64,000 nucleotides of DNA from Bog-473 sp049513455 (GCA_049513455.1 JBEKWB010000039.1:1-64000); one strand, 5' to 3'. Shown: positions 50,436 to 60,622, counted from the stretch's first letter. Notes: generated by a model from the letters alone, not told the origin. Made by a program: numbers and translations.

Positions 50436-51980
50436 GTGTCCCTGCGGCTCCGGCTCCTGGTCGCGGTGGGAGCGATCGCTCTGATCGCTCTGGTCGTCGC
50501 GGACTTCGCAACGTATTCGTCGTTGCGTTCGTTCCTCTACAACCAAGTCGATCAGAACTTGGTCACGAACCGGGTCCCCATCGCGGAGAACCATCTCACG
50601 GACACCGTGACCTGCTTCGGGAGCGGGGGCAGCGGCATCGGGAGCCCAGGGTCAGGGGACGGTGGTTCCCCTGGTCCTGGTGGAGCCGGTCACGCTGTCC
50701 CGAACGGCATCGAGTACGCGGAGGTGCGGACCGCCGACGGCCATATCGTCCAGGGGCTGAGCTGCCCGGCATACGTGGAGAACCATGCCTATAGCCCCCA
50801 ACTCCCGAGTCACATCACGGGACTGACCAAGCAGCCCGATGGCACCATGGCGACGTATTTCACGACAGGATCGAAGGAAGCCGGTGGCCCGGATTTTCGT
50901 GTGAGGGTCTCCGGCAGCACACCCAACATCGAACTGGCCGGCAGTGACCAGCTGGTAGTGGCTATCCCGATCTCCGACCAGGAGAGCACCCTGCACACCC
51001 TCCTGCTCATTGAGTTGGCGGTCACCGCCGGAGCTCTCGTGCTGGCGTTAGCCGGGGGTTGGTGGCTGGTCCGTCTGGGCCTGCGCCCGCTCGAAGACGT
51101 CGAGCGCACCGCCGACTCCATCGCGGCGGGGAATCTCGACCAGCGGGTGCCCGGGGCCGATGACGCCACCGAGGTCGGACGGCTCGCCCGTGCCCTCAAC
51201 GTCATGTTGGAGCGGATTGAGGTGGCGTTCTCGGCCCGTGTGGCGTCCGAGAACCGGTTGAAGGAGTCGGATCGACACCTGCGACAATTCGTCGCCGACG
51301 CGTCGCACGAGCTGCGCACCCCGATCGCGGCCGTGTCCGCCTATGCCGAGCTCTTCGAGCGCGGTGCGGCGGACCACGCCGACGATCTGCCCCGCGTCTT
51401 CAAGGGTATCCGTGTCGAGACGGCGCGCATGGACCGCCTGGTCAATGATCTGCTCACCCTGGCCCGATTCGACGAGGGCCTGCCGATCCAGATCGTTCCC
51501 ACCGAACTGGTCGGGCTGGGCGCCGAGGCGGTGCTCACGGCCTCCACGGTCGGTCCGCAGTGGCCCGTGAAGTTCACCGCCTCACACCCCGTCGAGGTCA
51601 TGGGCGACCCCACCCGTCTGCGCCAGGTGATCGACAACCTCCTCGCCAACGTGCGGGCCCACACTCCCGAGGGCACCTCCGCCACGGTGCGAGTGGATCA
51701 GGACGGCACCATGGCCGAGATCGTGGTCCAGGACTCGGGGCCGGGCATGCCGTCCGAAGAGGCGGCGCGGGTCTTCGAACGCTTCTACCGAGTAGATGCG
51801 TCGCGAGCGCGCAACCACGGCGGCAGCGGGCTCGGCCTATCCATCGTCGCCGCCATCGTCGCCGCGCACGGCGGCACGGTCTCGGCGAAATCGGCTCCCG
51901 GGGAGGGCATGACGGTCACCGTGCGCCTGCCGGTCATACCCGAGGCGATCGCGATGGCCGAGACGGTCGAGACGGTCTGA
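50436..51980 (+). CDS. Sensor histidine kinase, partner of the OmpR-type regulator
   Basis: A 514-residue membrane kinase. A first helix lies at about residues 7-30, and a large extracytoplasmic sensor at about 31-185, which includes a Gly/Ser/Pro-rich loop at about residues 62-90. A second helix (about 190-212), HAMP (RLGLRPLEDVERTADSI), the H-box ADASHELRTPIAAVSAYAELF with His291, and the ATPase boxes DNLLANVRAHTPEG, DSGPGMP and GSGLGLSIV follow. All catalytic boxes are intact. It is translated directly after the regulator (TGA then GTG). The downstream glycosyltransferases are possible targets. Confidence 0.94.
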   Translation: MSLRLRLLVAVGAIALIALVVADFATYSSLRSFLYNQVDQNLVTNRVPIAENHLTDTVTCFGSGGSGIGSPGSGDGGSPGPGGAGHAVPNGIEYAEVRTADGHIVQGLSCPAYVENHAYSPQLPSHITGLTKQPDGTMATYFTTGSKEAGGPDFRVRVSGSTPNIELAGSDQLVVAIPISDQESTLHTLLLIELAVTAGALVLALAGGWWLVRLGLRPLEDVERTADSIAAGNLDQRVPGADDATEVGRLARALNVMLERIEVAFSARVASENRLKESDRHLRQFVADASHELRTPIAAVSAYAELFERGAADHADDLPRVFKGIRVETARMDRLVNDLLTLARFDEGLPIQIVPTELVGLGAEAVLTASTVGPQWPVKFTASHPVEVMGDPTRLRQVIDNLLANVRAHTPEGTSATVRVDQDGTMAEIVVQDSGPGMPSEEAARVFERFYRVDASRARNHGGSGLGLSIVAAIVAAHGGTVSAKSAPGEGMTVTVRLPVIPEAIAMAETVETV

Positions 51981-51996
51981 TGCGGTGTCCGGTTCA

Positions 51997-52029
51997 TGGC
52001 GGGCAATTCACTCGTGGCGGGCAATTCAC
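51997..52029. repeat. Two direct repeats of 15 bases, 18-bp period
   Basis: TGGCGGGCAATTCAC occurs at 51997-52011 and 52015-52029, between the kinase stop and the GT2 start. It could be a regulator-binding site for the downstream operon. Confidence 0.7.
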
Positions 52030-52086
52030 ACCGGGCGCACAGGGCGTACCCAAAAGCCTGTGAGGACGGCGCGACAGGATGCCCCC

Positions 52087-53310
52087 ATGACAGTCCTGGC
52101 TGTTCCCCAACCTGGCGCCGGTCCACGCCAGGCTCCCCCCGACGTCGAGATCGTCATTCCGGTCTACAACGAGGCCCCGCACCTGACGGCGCGCGTCACT
52201 GAGCTCCGCCGCTTCCTCGACCAGTCGTTCCCGTTCCGGGCGCTCGTCACCGTGGTCGACAACGCCAGCACCGACGAGACCTTCGCGCTGGCCAGCCAGC
52301 TCGCGGCTACCACGCCGGGGGTGGCGGTCATGCACCTGCCCCGCAAGGGGCGGGGTTACGCACTGCGTTCGGCCTGGTCGAAGAGCACCGCCCCGGTGGT
52401 GGCCTACATGGACGTCGACCTGTCCACGTCGCTCTCCGCCCTGCTCCCTCTCGTGGCGCCGCTCCTCTCGGGGCAGAGCGACGTGGCCATAGGAACCCGC
52501 CTGGCCCGGGGGGCGCACGTCGTGCGGGGCCCCAAGCGCGAGCTCATCTCACGCGCCTACAACCTGTTGCTCAGGTTGTCCCTGCGGGGTCGGTTCAGCG
52601 ATGCCCAGTGTGGGTTCAAGGCTCTGCGCCGCGAGTCGGCCCTGCAGCTGCTCCCGCTTGTCAAAGACGACGAGTGGTTCTTCGACACCGAGCTTCTCGT
52701 CACGGCCGAGCGACTGGGGCTCCGTATCAGCGAGGTGCCGGTCGACTGGGTCGACGACCCCGACTCCCGCGTACAGATCGTCCGCACCGCCCTCAATGAC
52801 CTGCGCGGGGTGTGGAGGATCTCACACGGCCACGCGCGCCGTCTTGTCCGGAGCTACTCCAACCCGACGCGTACCCCCATCAGCCAGGTGGCGGCCGACC
52901 AGCTCCTGCGTTTCGCCGGCGTGGGCGCCATCAGCACCTTGGGGTATCTCTTCCTCTTCATCGCCTGGCGTCCCATCGCCGGGAACTTCGGGTCCAACGC
53001 GTTGGCCCTGGCCATCTGCACCCTCTTCAACACGGCGGTGCACAGGGAATTGGCGCGCAATATGCGGGGGTCGCGGCACCAGGGACGCTTCGCCGTGGTG
53101 TCGGCCGGCCTGTTCGCCATCAGCCTGGGCCTGACCAGCCTGGGCCTCCTGGCTGCCCACGCCCTTTCGGGGTCCTCGCTGCCCGTGGCGCTCGTCGCGG
53201 TGAGCGTGGCCAACGCCGCCGCCGCCGTCCTCCGCTTCGCCGTACTCCGGGCCTGGGTCTTCCGACCCGGTGCACCTGTCCCGGCCCGGACCGGTGGGGA
53301 ACAATCGTGA
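52087..53310 (+). CDS. GT2 glycosyltransferase fused to a GtrA-like membrane domain
   Basis: A 407-residue protein. The N-terminal GT2 domain has VEIVIPVYNEAPHL, the acceptor-side MDVDLSTS motif with its DxD, and the RSFSDAQCGFK-like segment GRFSDAQCGFKALR. It resembles dolichol-phosphate-mannose synthase type enzymes. From about residue 270 a GtrA-type domain with four helices follows (DQLLRFAGVGAISTLGYLFLF). Such fusions make polyprenyl-phosphate sugars and may flip them. ATG 52087 is chosen. Its stop overlaps the next gene (GTGA), which probably uses its product. Confidence 0.9.
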   Translation: MTVLAVPQPGAGPRQAPPDVEIVIPVYNEAPHLTARVTELRRFLDQSFPFRALVTVVDNASTDETFALASQLAATTPGVAVMHLPRKGRGYALRSAWSKSTAPVVAYMDVDLSTSLSALLPLVAPLLSGQSDVAIGTRLARGAHVVRGPKRELISRAYNLLLRLSLRGRFSDAQCGFKALRRESALQLLPLVKDDEWFFDTELLVTAERLGLRISEVPVDWVDDPDSRVQIVRTALNDLRGVWRISHGHARRLVRSYSNPTRTPISQVAADQLLRFAGVGAISTLGYLFLFIAWRPIAGNFGSNALALAICTLFNTAVHRELARNMRGSRHQGRFAVVSAGLFAISLGLTSLGLLAAHALSGSSLPVALVAVSVANAAAAVLRFAVLRAWVFRPGAPVPARTGGEQS

Positions 53311-55541
53311 CCGTCACGCCTTCCCCTCCCGAGGGGTCCCCGGTCGGGCTCCTGGAACAGCCCATCCCCCTGCCCTACCTGGCCGGACCGGGCGCCGGTG
53401 CACCGACTCCGGCGTCGCCGGAATCGGTGCGACGCGGGCGCCTGGCGCGTTTCGTCCGGGGTCGCGAGAGCGATGCGGCCTGGGTCCGCCCCACGCTTCT
53501 TGCCCTCCTCGCCCTGGCCGCCGTGCTCTACCTGTGGGACCTCGGTGCCTCGGGGTGGGCCAACTCGTTCTACTCGGCGGCCGTGCAGGCCGGCACGAAG
53601 AGCTGGAAGGCCTTCTTCTTCGGCTCCTCCGACTCGTCGAACTTCATCACGGTGGACAAGCCCCCGGCGTCGCTGTGGCCGATGGAGATCTCGGCCCGGA
53701 TCTTCGGGCTCAACTCGTGGAGCATCTTGGTCCCCCAGGCTCTCGAGGGGGTGGCCACGGTCGGCGTCGTCTATCTCACCGTCCGGCGCTGGTTCACGGC
53801 CCAGGCCGCGCTCTTGGCCGGGGCGGTCGTGGTCCTGACTCCGGTGGCGGCCATGATGTTCCGCTTCAACAACCCCGACAGCCTTCTGGCGCTTCTCCTC
53901 GCCGGCTCCATGTACGCCCTGGTGCGGGCGCTGGAGAAGGCGCAGACGCGGTGGTTGGTCCTGGCCGGGACGCTCGTCGGCTTCGGTTTCATCACCAAAA
54001 TGTTGCAGGCCTTCCTCATCATCCCCGCCCTGGTCATCGTCTACCTGCTCGCCGCCCCCACGGGCTGGTGGCGAAGGGTGTGGCAGGTGGTGGTGATGGG
54101 CGTCTCCACCGTGGTTGCCGCGGGTTGGTGGGTGGCCGCCGTGGAGCTCACCCCGGCGGCGGACCGGCCGTACATCGGCGGATCGCAGAACAACAACCTT
54201 TTCAACCTGATCTTCGGGTACAACGGTTTCGGTCGCCTGACCGGGAATGAGTCGGGCTCCGTCGTCGGCGGTGGCGGGGCCGGGTCAGCGGGTCAGTGGG
54301 GGCCCACGGGGCTCCTTCGGCTCTTCAACGACAGCTTCGGGAATATGATGTCGTGGCTGCTTCCCGGCGCCCTCCTCATGGGCGCCGTGCTCCTGGTCCT
54401 CACCATCCGGGCCCGCCGGACGGACCGTGAGCGCGCCGCCCTGCTGCTCTTTGGTGGGGCGCTCGTCGGCACCGGGCTGGTCATCAGCCTGGGCCAGGGC
54501 ATCATCCACCCCTACTACACCGTCGCCCTGGCGGCACCGCTGGCCGGCCTCGTCGGGATCGGCACCGTGGGGCTGTGGCAGCGCCGCTCCACGTGGGTCG
54601 GTCGGATCGGCCTCGCCGCCGCGCTCCTGGCCACGTCGGTCTGGGGGTTCGTCCTCCTGGACCGCACTCCGGACTGGTTCCCCTTCCTGCGCTTTGTGGT
54701 GCTGGTGGGCGGGATACTCGGCGCCGCCGCCATCGTCGCCCTGCCCCTGTTGCGGACCGTTCCCAAACTGGCTGTGGGCCTGGTGGCGGTCCTGGGCCTG
54801 GGCTCGGCCCTGGTGGCGCCCCTGTTCTCGACCGTCGCCACCGCCGCTGTGCCCCACTCGGGCGCCATCCCGACGGTCACGCCGACGCCCGCGGGCGGCG
54901 GCGGCTTCGGCGGCGGCGGCTTCGGCGGCGGCCGCGGAGGGTTCCCGGGGTTCCGGGGAGCGGGCACCGGCGCCGGAACGGGCCGCAGGTTTGCCGGCGG
55001 CTTCCCCGGTGGGTCCGTCCCGACAGGTGGTTTCCCAGGCGCCGGATCGGGCCGTGGCGCAACGGGCGGCGGGATTCCAAGCGGTGGAGTTCCCGGCGGC
55101 GGAATCGGCGGCGGACCCGGCGGCGGATTCGGCAGGGCGGGTGCCGCAGGCGGCTTCGGCGGAGGCTTCCTCAACCCCAGCAGCTCGAGTCCTGCCCTCA
55201 CCAAGCTGCTCCAAGCTGACGCGAGCCGCTACACCTGGGTCGCCGCCACGGTGAACTCGAACTCAGCGGCGGGATATCAACTCGCCAGCGACGATCCGGT
55301 GATGGCCATCGGTGGCTTCAACGGCACCGATCCGGCACCGACGCTGTCGCAATTCGAGAAGTACGTGTCCGAGGGAAAGATCCACTACTTCATTGCCGGA
55401 GGCGGCGCGGGCGGGTTCGGGAGCGGGGGGAGGGGCGATGTCGCCACGACGATCACCTCCTGGGTCGAGAGCCATTTCACGGCCACGACCGTCGACGGCA
55501 CCACCATCTACAACTTGACGGACCCGGCCGCCGCGAGCTGA
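53307..55541 (+). CDS. ArnT/GT39-like membrane glycosyltransferase with a long Gly-rich insert
   Basis: A 744-residue protein with about ten to twelve transmembrane helices. The first loop has the GT-C signature ITVDKPPASLWPME, and FNNPDSLLALLLAG follows. The family uses polyprenyl-phosphate sugars to modify cell-surface molecules. After the last helix (about residue 525), residues about 530-626 are a Gly/Ala/Arg/Pro-rich low-complexity region (GGGGFGGGGFGGGRGGFPG and similar). A conserved-looking extracytoplasmic domain ends the protein. GTG 53307 overlaps the GT2 gene stop. Confidence 0.9.
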   Translation: MTVTPSPPEGSPVGLLEQPIPLPYLAGPGAGAPTPASPESVRRGRLARFVRGRESDAAWVRPTLLALLALAAVLYLWDLGASGWANSFYSAAVQAGTKSWKAFFFGSSDSSNFITVDKPPASLWPMEISARIFGLNSWSILVPQALEGVATVGVVYLTVRRWFTAQAALLAGAVVVLTPVAAMMFRFNNPDSLLALLLAGSMYALVRALEKAQTRWLVLAGTLVGFGFITKMLQAFLIIPALVIVYLLAAPTGWWRRVWQVVVMGVSTVVAAGWWVAAVELTPAADRPYIGGSQNNNLFNLIFGYNGFGRLTGNESGSVVGGGGAGSAGQWGPTGLLRLFNDSFGNMMSWLLPGALLMGAVLLVLTIRARRTDRERAALLLFGGALVGTGLVISLGQGIIHPYYTVALAAPLAGLVGIGTVGLWQRRSTWVGRIGLAAALLATSVWGFVLLDRTPDWFPFLRFVVLVGGILGAAAIVALPLLRTVPKLAVGLVAVLGLGSALVAPLFSTVATAAVPHSGAIPTVTPTPAGGGGFGGGGFGGGRGGFPGFRGAGTGAGTGRRFAGGFPGGSVPTGGFPGAGSGRGATGGGIPSGGVPGGGIGGGPGGGFGRAGAAGGFGGGFLNPSSSSPALTKLLQADASRYTWVAATVNSNSAAGYQLASDDPVMAIGGFNGTDPAPTLSQFEKYVSEGKIHYFIAGGGAGGFGSGGRGDVATTITSWVESHFTATTVDGTTIYNLTDPAAAS

Positions 55542-55579
55542 CGATCCGCGGGGACTTCCTTCAGTCCGTCGGGAGGTCG

Positions 55580-56317
55580 TCAGCCCGCCGGGAGGAGGGG
55601 GACCAGGGGAACGGATGTCGCCGGTGCAACGGGGTGTGTCACCTCACCCCAATTCGAGAAGGTCACCGTTCCTCGTATGGCCGAGCCCTTTGCATTCGGG
55701 TTGGTGACCTCTTGAACCGGGCGCGGCGTACCGCTCGACTCCACGTAGAGCACGATGGGCACCTTCGTCCCCGATGACGAGGCGGCTGTTCCCTTGATGG
55801 CCTGGGTGAGGTGCCCGCCGATCACTTTGGTTCCGCCGAACGTGTAGGGCCCGGTCATCTCGAGCTCCGGGGCGACGTCCGAGTCGAGCAGTCCGCTCAC
55901 GAGCTCCGAAAGGGAACCGGTGCTGGTCGGGAAGGACAGCCATCTGTTCTGATACGTGCTCGACTGCGGCGCGGTGAGGCCCAGGACATTCTCCAACGCA
56001 GATACGTTTCCCCGCACATATCCGGTCTTTCCGATCAGGACGACCGACAACTCCTCGGTGATCGAGCCCTTCTGCACCTCGAGCAACTGGGAGCCGGAGG
56101 TCGTGCCCGTATCGCCGACCACCTCGAGCGAGATGCCCTGCTCGGTCGCAGTCGAGACGTAGTGGACGTTCTGCGCCGCGGCCGCTTTCATAGCGGCCTG
56201 GTATTTCGACTTGGCCACGACCGCGGCGGTCGCCGAGCCGGACGTGGCTGCCACTCCCGCCGCTGCGGCGGCAAGGGTCGCGGCAACGGTGCCGGCAATT
56301 CGGTAACTGCGTCGCAT
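55580..56317 (-). CDS. Secreted protein, paralogue 1 of a tandem pair
   Basis: A 245-residue protein with a signal peptide (about residues 1-31, cleavage near ATA-AVVA). The mature part has VHYVSTATEQGISLEVVGDTG, GKTGYVRGNVSALENVLGL and the ending GTVTFSNWGEVTHPVAP. It shares order and wording with the next gene (SGTQAI, FVRGNELAM, HIVFSRWGESVRP). The fold may resemble LppX/LprG-type beta-sandwich carriers, but this is a guess. ATG 56317 follows GGAGAG. Confidence 0.75.
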   Translation of the reverse strand: MRRSYRIAGTVAATLAAAAAGVAATSGSATAAVVAKSKYQAAMKAAAAQNVHYVSTATEQGISLEVVGDTGTTSGSQLLEVQKGSITEELSVVLIGKTGYVRGNVSALENVLGLTAPQSSTYQNRWLSFPTSTGSLSELVSGLLDSDVAPELEMTGPYTFGGTKVIGGHLTQAIKGTAASSSGTKVPIVLYVESSGTPRPVQEVTNPNAKGSAIRGTVTFSNWGEVTHPVAPATSVPLVPLLPAG

Positions 56318-56415
56318 GGGCCTCTCTCTCCGGCACCCGCTGCGGCGGCTGCTCAACGGTTCCATTGTCCCATGTGTGGGCGGGAGAGCCCCGTCGCGCC
56401 CCGCGGAAACTTCTC

Positions 56416-57156
56416 TTACGCGGCGCTTACGGAGCCGAGGGTAAAAGAGGCGACGGGGGCCCTGGGCCGGACCGATTCGCCCCACCTCGAGAAGACGATG
56501 TGCTCCGCGCCGTTCGGGGCCCCGTGCGCATCGACGGTGTCCTCCTCGACGAGCAGATGCCGACCTGATGCGCGTACATAGAGGACGGCGTCCATGCTCT
56601 TCTCGCCCTGGAGATCCAACATGCCGCGCACCGCGTCCACGGATGAGCCGCCGAGCTGACGCGGCCGACCGAGGCTGTAGGGCCCCTTGAGCGCGACCTC
56701 CTGGGCGACATCGTGTGAACGAACGCCGACGACCACTTGAGAGTATGCAGGGTTGTTGCTCGAGAACACGACCCAGTGGCCCATGGTGGTTGCCGCCTCC
56801 GCGGGCGGGAGGCCCGTCAGATCCTCCATCGCCAGCTCGTTTCCCCTCACGAAAGTGAGGTCGCCGATCACGATCAACGTGGCGCGGTCGAGAGAGACCC
56901 CCTGGCCGACGAGTATCGCCTGGGTTCCCGACGCCGGGCCGGCGTCGCCGCTCTCCAAGAAGGGAACGTGCGAGGTGTCGCTGCTGGACGAGTAATGCAC
57001 CCTCCACCCGTTCGTGGTGGCCATGGCCTCCCGGTAGAGCGTCGCCGCGGTGGGCGCAGCGTCCGCCGGGCGCGCCGGGGGGAAGAGGAGCAGTGCCGCG
57101 AACGCGGCGAACGCCAGACAACCTCCCGAAATGACCCTGGGGATGCGCGCGGGCAC
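56416..57156 (-). CDS. Secreted protein, paralogue 2 of a tandem pair
   Basis: A 246-residue protein with a hydrophobic signal (about residues 8-32, FAAFAALLLFPPARPADA). Its mature domain parallels that of the 55580 gene: NGWRVHYSSSSDTSHVPF, VIGDLTFVRGNELAMEDLTGL, then KGPYSLGRPRQLGGSS and FSRWGESV. The GTG at 57156 is the only start before the signal but has a badly spaced ribosome site, so the start is uncertain. The function is unknown. Duplication from one ancestor is evident. Confidence 0.72.
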   Translation of the reverse strand: MPARIPRVISGGCLAFAAFAALLLFPPARPADAAPTAATLYREAMATTNGWRVHYSSSSDTSHVPFLESGDAGPASGTQAILVGQGVSLDRATLIVIGDLTFVRGNELAMEDLTGLPPAEAATTMGHWVVFSSNNPAYSQVVVGVRSHDVAQEVALKGPYSLGRPRQLGGSSVDAVRGMLDLQGEKSMDAVLYVRASGRHLLVEEDTVDAHGAPNGAEHIVFSRWGESVRPRAPVASFTLGSVSAA

Positions 57157-57320
57157 CTCCCCACTCTTTCAGACCCGGGCGGGGCACCGATCGGGGGGTG
57201 CCGGGCGGGCGGACACCGGGATCCGCCACCGGCGGAGGCAGCTGAGCTTGGATAGGGGTACCGCGCCATTCTTGGCGCGCCGTGGCCCATGAGCCGACCG
57301 TTTCTCGGCGATGGGGATCC

Positions 57321-57349
57321 TCGCATGGCGAACACACGTTCGCTAGTAT
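57321..57349 (+). promoter_or_regulatory. recA promoter with a LexA (SOS) box
   Basis: CGAACACACGTTCG (57329-57342) is a perfect actinobacterial SOS box. It sits directly before TAGTAT (57344-57349, -10) and after TCGCAT (57321-57326, weak -35), so LexA would block polymerase. Transcription would start near 57356, giving a leader of about 155 nt before recA. Confidence 0.85.
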
Positions 57350-57511
57350 GAGCACAGGAGTTGATGGGCAGAGAGGCACAACGGCAGAGCCGGTCGGAGC
57401 GATGTCACACCCCGCCCGTAGGGTCACGCCGGCAGAGTGAGGGCGGAGTGGACTGCGGTTCGAACGTCCGACCAGTACGGATCGCTACACAGGACAAGAG
57501 GAGAGAAAAGA

Positions 57512-58564
<1,053 letters not shown>

Positions 58565-58570
58565 GTCGAT

Positions 58571-58596
58571 CCTCCTCCTCCTCCTCCTCCTCCTCC
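58571..58596. repeat. CCT triplet microsatellite
   Basis: About nine uninterrupted CCT triplets lie just after the recA stop and outside any gene I support. Confidence 0.9.
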
Positions 58597-58656
58597 GCCG
58601 CTGTCGCAGCATCGAAGTTGCTCCGGGCCGACCCCGCCACTCCCTCGGGTGATCTG

Positions 58657-58679
58657 CCCGGAGCGCTTCGCGCCCCGGG
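58657..58679. terminator. Hairpin between recA and the convergent DUF3048 gene
   Basis: CCCGGAGCGC-ttc-GCGCCCCGGG forms a 10-bp stem with one mismatch. It lies between the two convergent stops and could end transcription in both directions. There is no long T run. Confidence 0.6.
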
Positions 58680-58686
58680 CGCCTTC

Positions 58687-59787
58687 TTAGGGAGTCGTCG
58701 TCGCCGTAATGGTGTTGGGAACCAGCTCCACCCAGGTCTGGCCGGGCCGTAGGGGGATCTGCGCTCCGCTGGCGGTGAGGAACTGCGTGGGAGAGCCCAG
58801 CGAGGACCGGCTCCATGTGCCCGTGATCTCGGTGCCTCCTCTGAACACGTCGGCGACGCCGCTGGCGTTCGGGTAGAGGTCAGCCTGCACCTCCAAGCCA
58901 CCCTCGCTGTTCTCGAGCCAGGGCCCGTAGCTGATCTGTACATACTGCACGATCACGTTGGCGGCGCTGTTCTGGACGCCGTCCGCCAGCATGTCCGGGG
59001 TGGTCCCGTTGTAATAGCGCAGGAAGTCAGCCGTGGCGGGGTTGTACTTCCACGTGACGTCGGAGGTCCCGGAGAAGTCGATGGTCACGCTGGAAACCGG
59101 GGTCCCCTTGGGTGCCTCGCTCGAATAGGTGAAGAGGGGTTGAGGCGGGGTGGTCAGGGACGGACGGATGGACCACAACCGGGTGGTCGTGGAGTAGGTG
59201 TCGTACGGCGCGACACGACCGGAGGGATGTGTCTGGAGTGAGCCGTAGTACATCAGGTCGACGTTGACCAGAGGCGAGGCCTCAATGTTGGCCAGTACGC
59301 GATCGATGCCCCCCACGTGAACCAGCAGGGGCGTACCCAGTTGCCCGAGTAACCCGATGTCGATGTTGCGGGCCGAACGGACGGGCCCGACGAGCGGGGC
59401 CTCCTGGCACTGGAAGACGGCGGCGTAGCGAGTGATGGCGCCTTCAACCGGCTCCTCGAAGACGATGTCGGCCTTGTCCATTCCACTCTGCGGCCGGGCC
59501 GCCGGGTAGTTGTCGATCTTCACGGCCAGTGCCGGTCGTTGCGGGACCGGGCTACCTCCGGGCACCGGTGTGCCCGTGAGCGGACACGTGGCAACGGCGG
59601 CCGGAGCCGCGGTGGTCGTCGTGGTCGACTTGCCCGTGGTGCCACTGGTGGTGTGGTGGGGCGTGGCGCCCGAGCACGCGGCGAGCATGAGCCCGGCCAA
59701 TCCAGTAGCGGCGAGGACCCCCCGTCCGCGGCGTGATGGTGTCGAGGTGGCGTGCGTTCGATGTAGATCCATGATCGGAGTGCTCAT
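58687..59787 (-). CDS. DUF3048 lipoprotein (YerB-like)
   Basis: A 366-residue protein with a lipoprotein signal (lipobox LAAC, Cys38) and a Thr-rich spacer. The DUF3048 domain follows: RPALAVKIDNYPAARPQSGMDKADIVFEEPVEGAITRYAAVFQ and VGPVRSARNID are visible family segments, and a C-terminal DUF3048_C part contains LTASGAQIPLRPGQTWVEL. These proteins sit outside the membrane, and their biochemical role is unsettled. ATG 59787 or ATG 59772 is the start. Confidence 0.9.
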   Translation of the reverse strand: MSTPIMDLHRTHATSTPSRRGRGVLAATGLAGLMLAACSGATPHHTTSGTTGKSTTTTTAAPAAVATCPLTGTPVPGGSPVPQRPALAVKIDNYPAARPQSGMDKADIVFEEPVEGAITRYAAVFQCQEAPLVGPVRSARNIDIGLLGQLGTPLLVHVGGIDRVLANIEASPLVNVDLMYYGSLQTHPSGRVAPYDTYSTTTRLWSIRPSLTTPPQPLFTYSSEAPKGTPVSSVTIDFSGTSDVTWKYNPATADFLRYYNGTTPDMLADGVQNSAANVIVQYVQISYGPWLENSEGGLEVQADLYPNASGVADVFRGGTEITGTWSRSSLGSPTQFLTASGAQIPLRPGQTWVELVPNTITATTTP

Positions 59788-59877
59788 CGTAGGGGATGCA
59801 TCACGCCGCGGATGGTATGTGCGGACCGGCAGGTCCACTTGGGGACGGCCCTTTGTGTCACGGGTGGGCGGGCCACC

Positions 59878-59883
59878 TAACAT
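59878..59883 (+). promoter_or_regulatory. Leaderless -10 element (TAACAT)
   Basis: TAACAT is followed by eight bases and then ATG 59892. TTGTGT at 59853-59858 is a possible -35 with 19-base spacing. Confidence 0.5.
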
Positions 59884-59891
59884 TCCGCCCA

Positions 59892-60554
59892 ATGACTTGG
59901 GCCCGCTCCCTCCCGCGTCCGCTGCGCCGCGCCGCGACGTGGCTGGTGCACGCCGCATGGAACACCGCCGGAGAGCTGGCCGCCATCGGCCCGGACGACC
60001 CCCGGGGTCGCCGCTTCGGGGCGATGGGACGAGGCGCATGCCTGCTCTTCCCACAGGGGGCGATCTACAACGAGCAGTACATCCATGTGGGCGCGGGCAC
60101 CATAGTGGGTCCCTACGCCTGCCTCACCGCGGGGATGGCGCCGGGCCAGGAGATGCCGACTGATCCGGTGGTGCGCATCGGGAACCGATGTGTCATTGGC
60201 CGTGGGTCGCACATCGTCGGGCACTGGTCGATCGAAATCGGCGATGACATCCAGACCGGCCCCTATGTGTACATCACCGACCAGAACCACAGTTACGCCG
60301 ACCCGGTCGAACCCATCGGGCGGCAGTGGCCCACCGAGGCGGGAGTGCGCATCGGATCGGGGAGCTGGCTGGGGGCCAATGTGATCATCCTGCCCGGCGC
60401 CCAGATCGGGGAACACGTGGTCGTGGCCGCGGGCGCCGTGGTGCGCGGCACGTTTCCGGATCGCTGTGTGGTGGCCGGCGTCCCGGCGAAGATCGTCCGC
60501 CGATGGGTGGACGGGCGGGGTTGGGTCGACGAGAAGGAGATCACCGCGCTCTGA
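59892..60554 (+). CDS. Hexapeptide-repeat acyltransferase
   Basis: A 220-residue protein with left-handed beta-helix hexapeptide repeats (IGNRCVIGRGSHIVG, IEIGDDIQTGPYVYI, VRIGSGSWLGANVIILPGAQIGEHVVVAAGAVV) and the catalytic His region DQNHSY. The ending VVAGVPAKIVRRW is typical of LacA/NodL/WbbJ-type O-acetyltransferases. It probably acetylates a sugar or cell-wall precursor. It is in a leaderless-type unit, followed by serB. Confidence 0.9.
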   Translation: MTWARSLPRPLRRAATWLVHAAWNTAGELAAIGPDDPRGRRFGAMGRGACLLFPQGAIYNEQYIHVGAGTIVGPYACLTAGMAPGQEMPTDPVVRIGNRCVIGRGSHIVGHWSIEIGDDIQTGPYVYITDQNHSYADPVEPIGRQWPTEAGVRIGSGSWLGANVIILPGAQIGEHVVVAAGAVVRGTFPDRCVVAGVPAKIVRRWVDGRGWVDEKEITAL

Positions 60555-60616
60555 GGTCCCGGAGCACGAAGGTGGAAGCACCGGGGGGGCGGTTGGAGCG
60601 GGCGGAGCTGGGCCAG

Positions 60617-60622
60617 TACCGT
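60617..60622 (+). promoter_or_regulatory. Probable leaderless -10 element of serB
   Basis: TACCGT is followed by nine bases and then ATG 60632. Confidence 0.45.
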
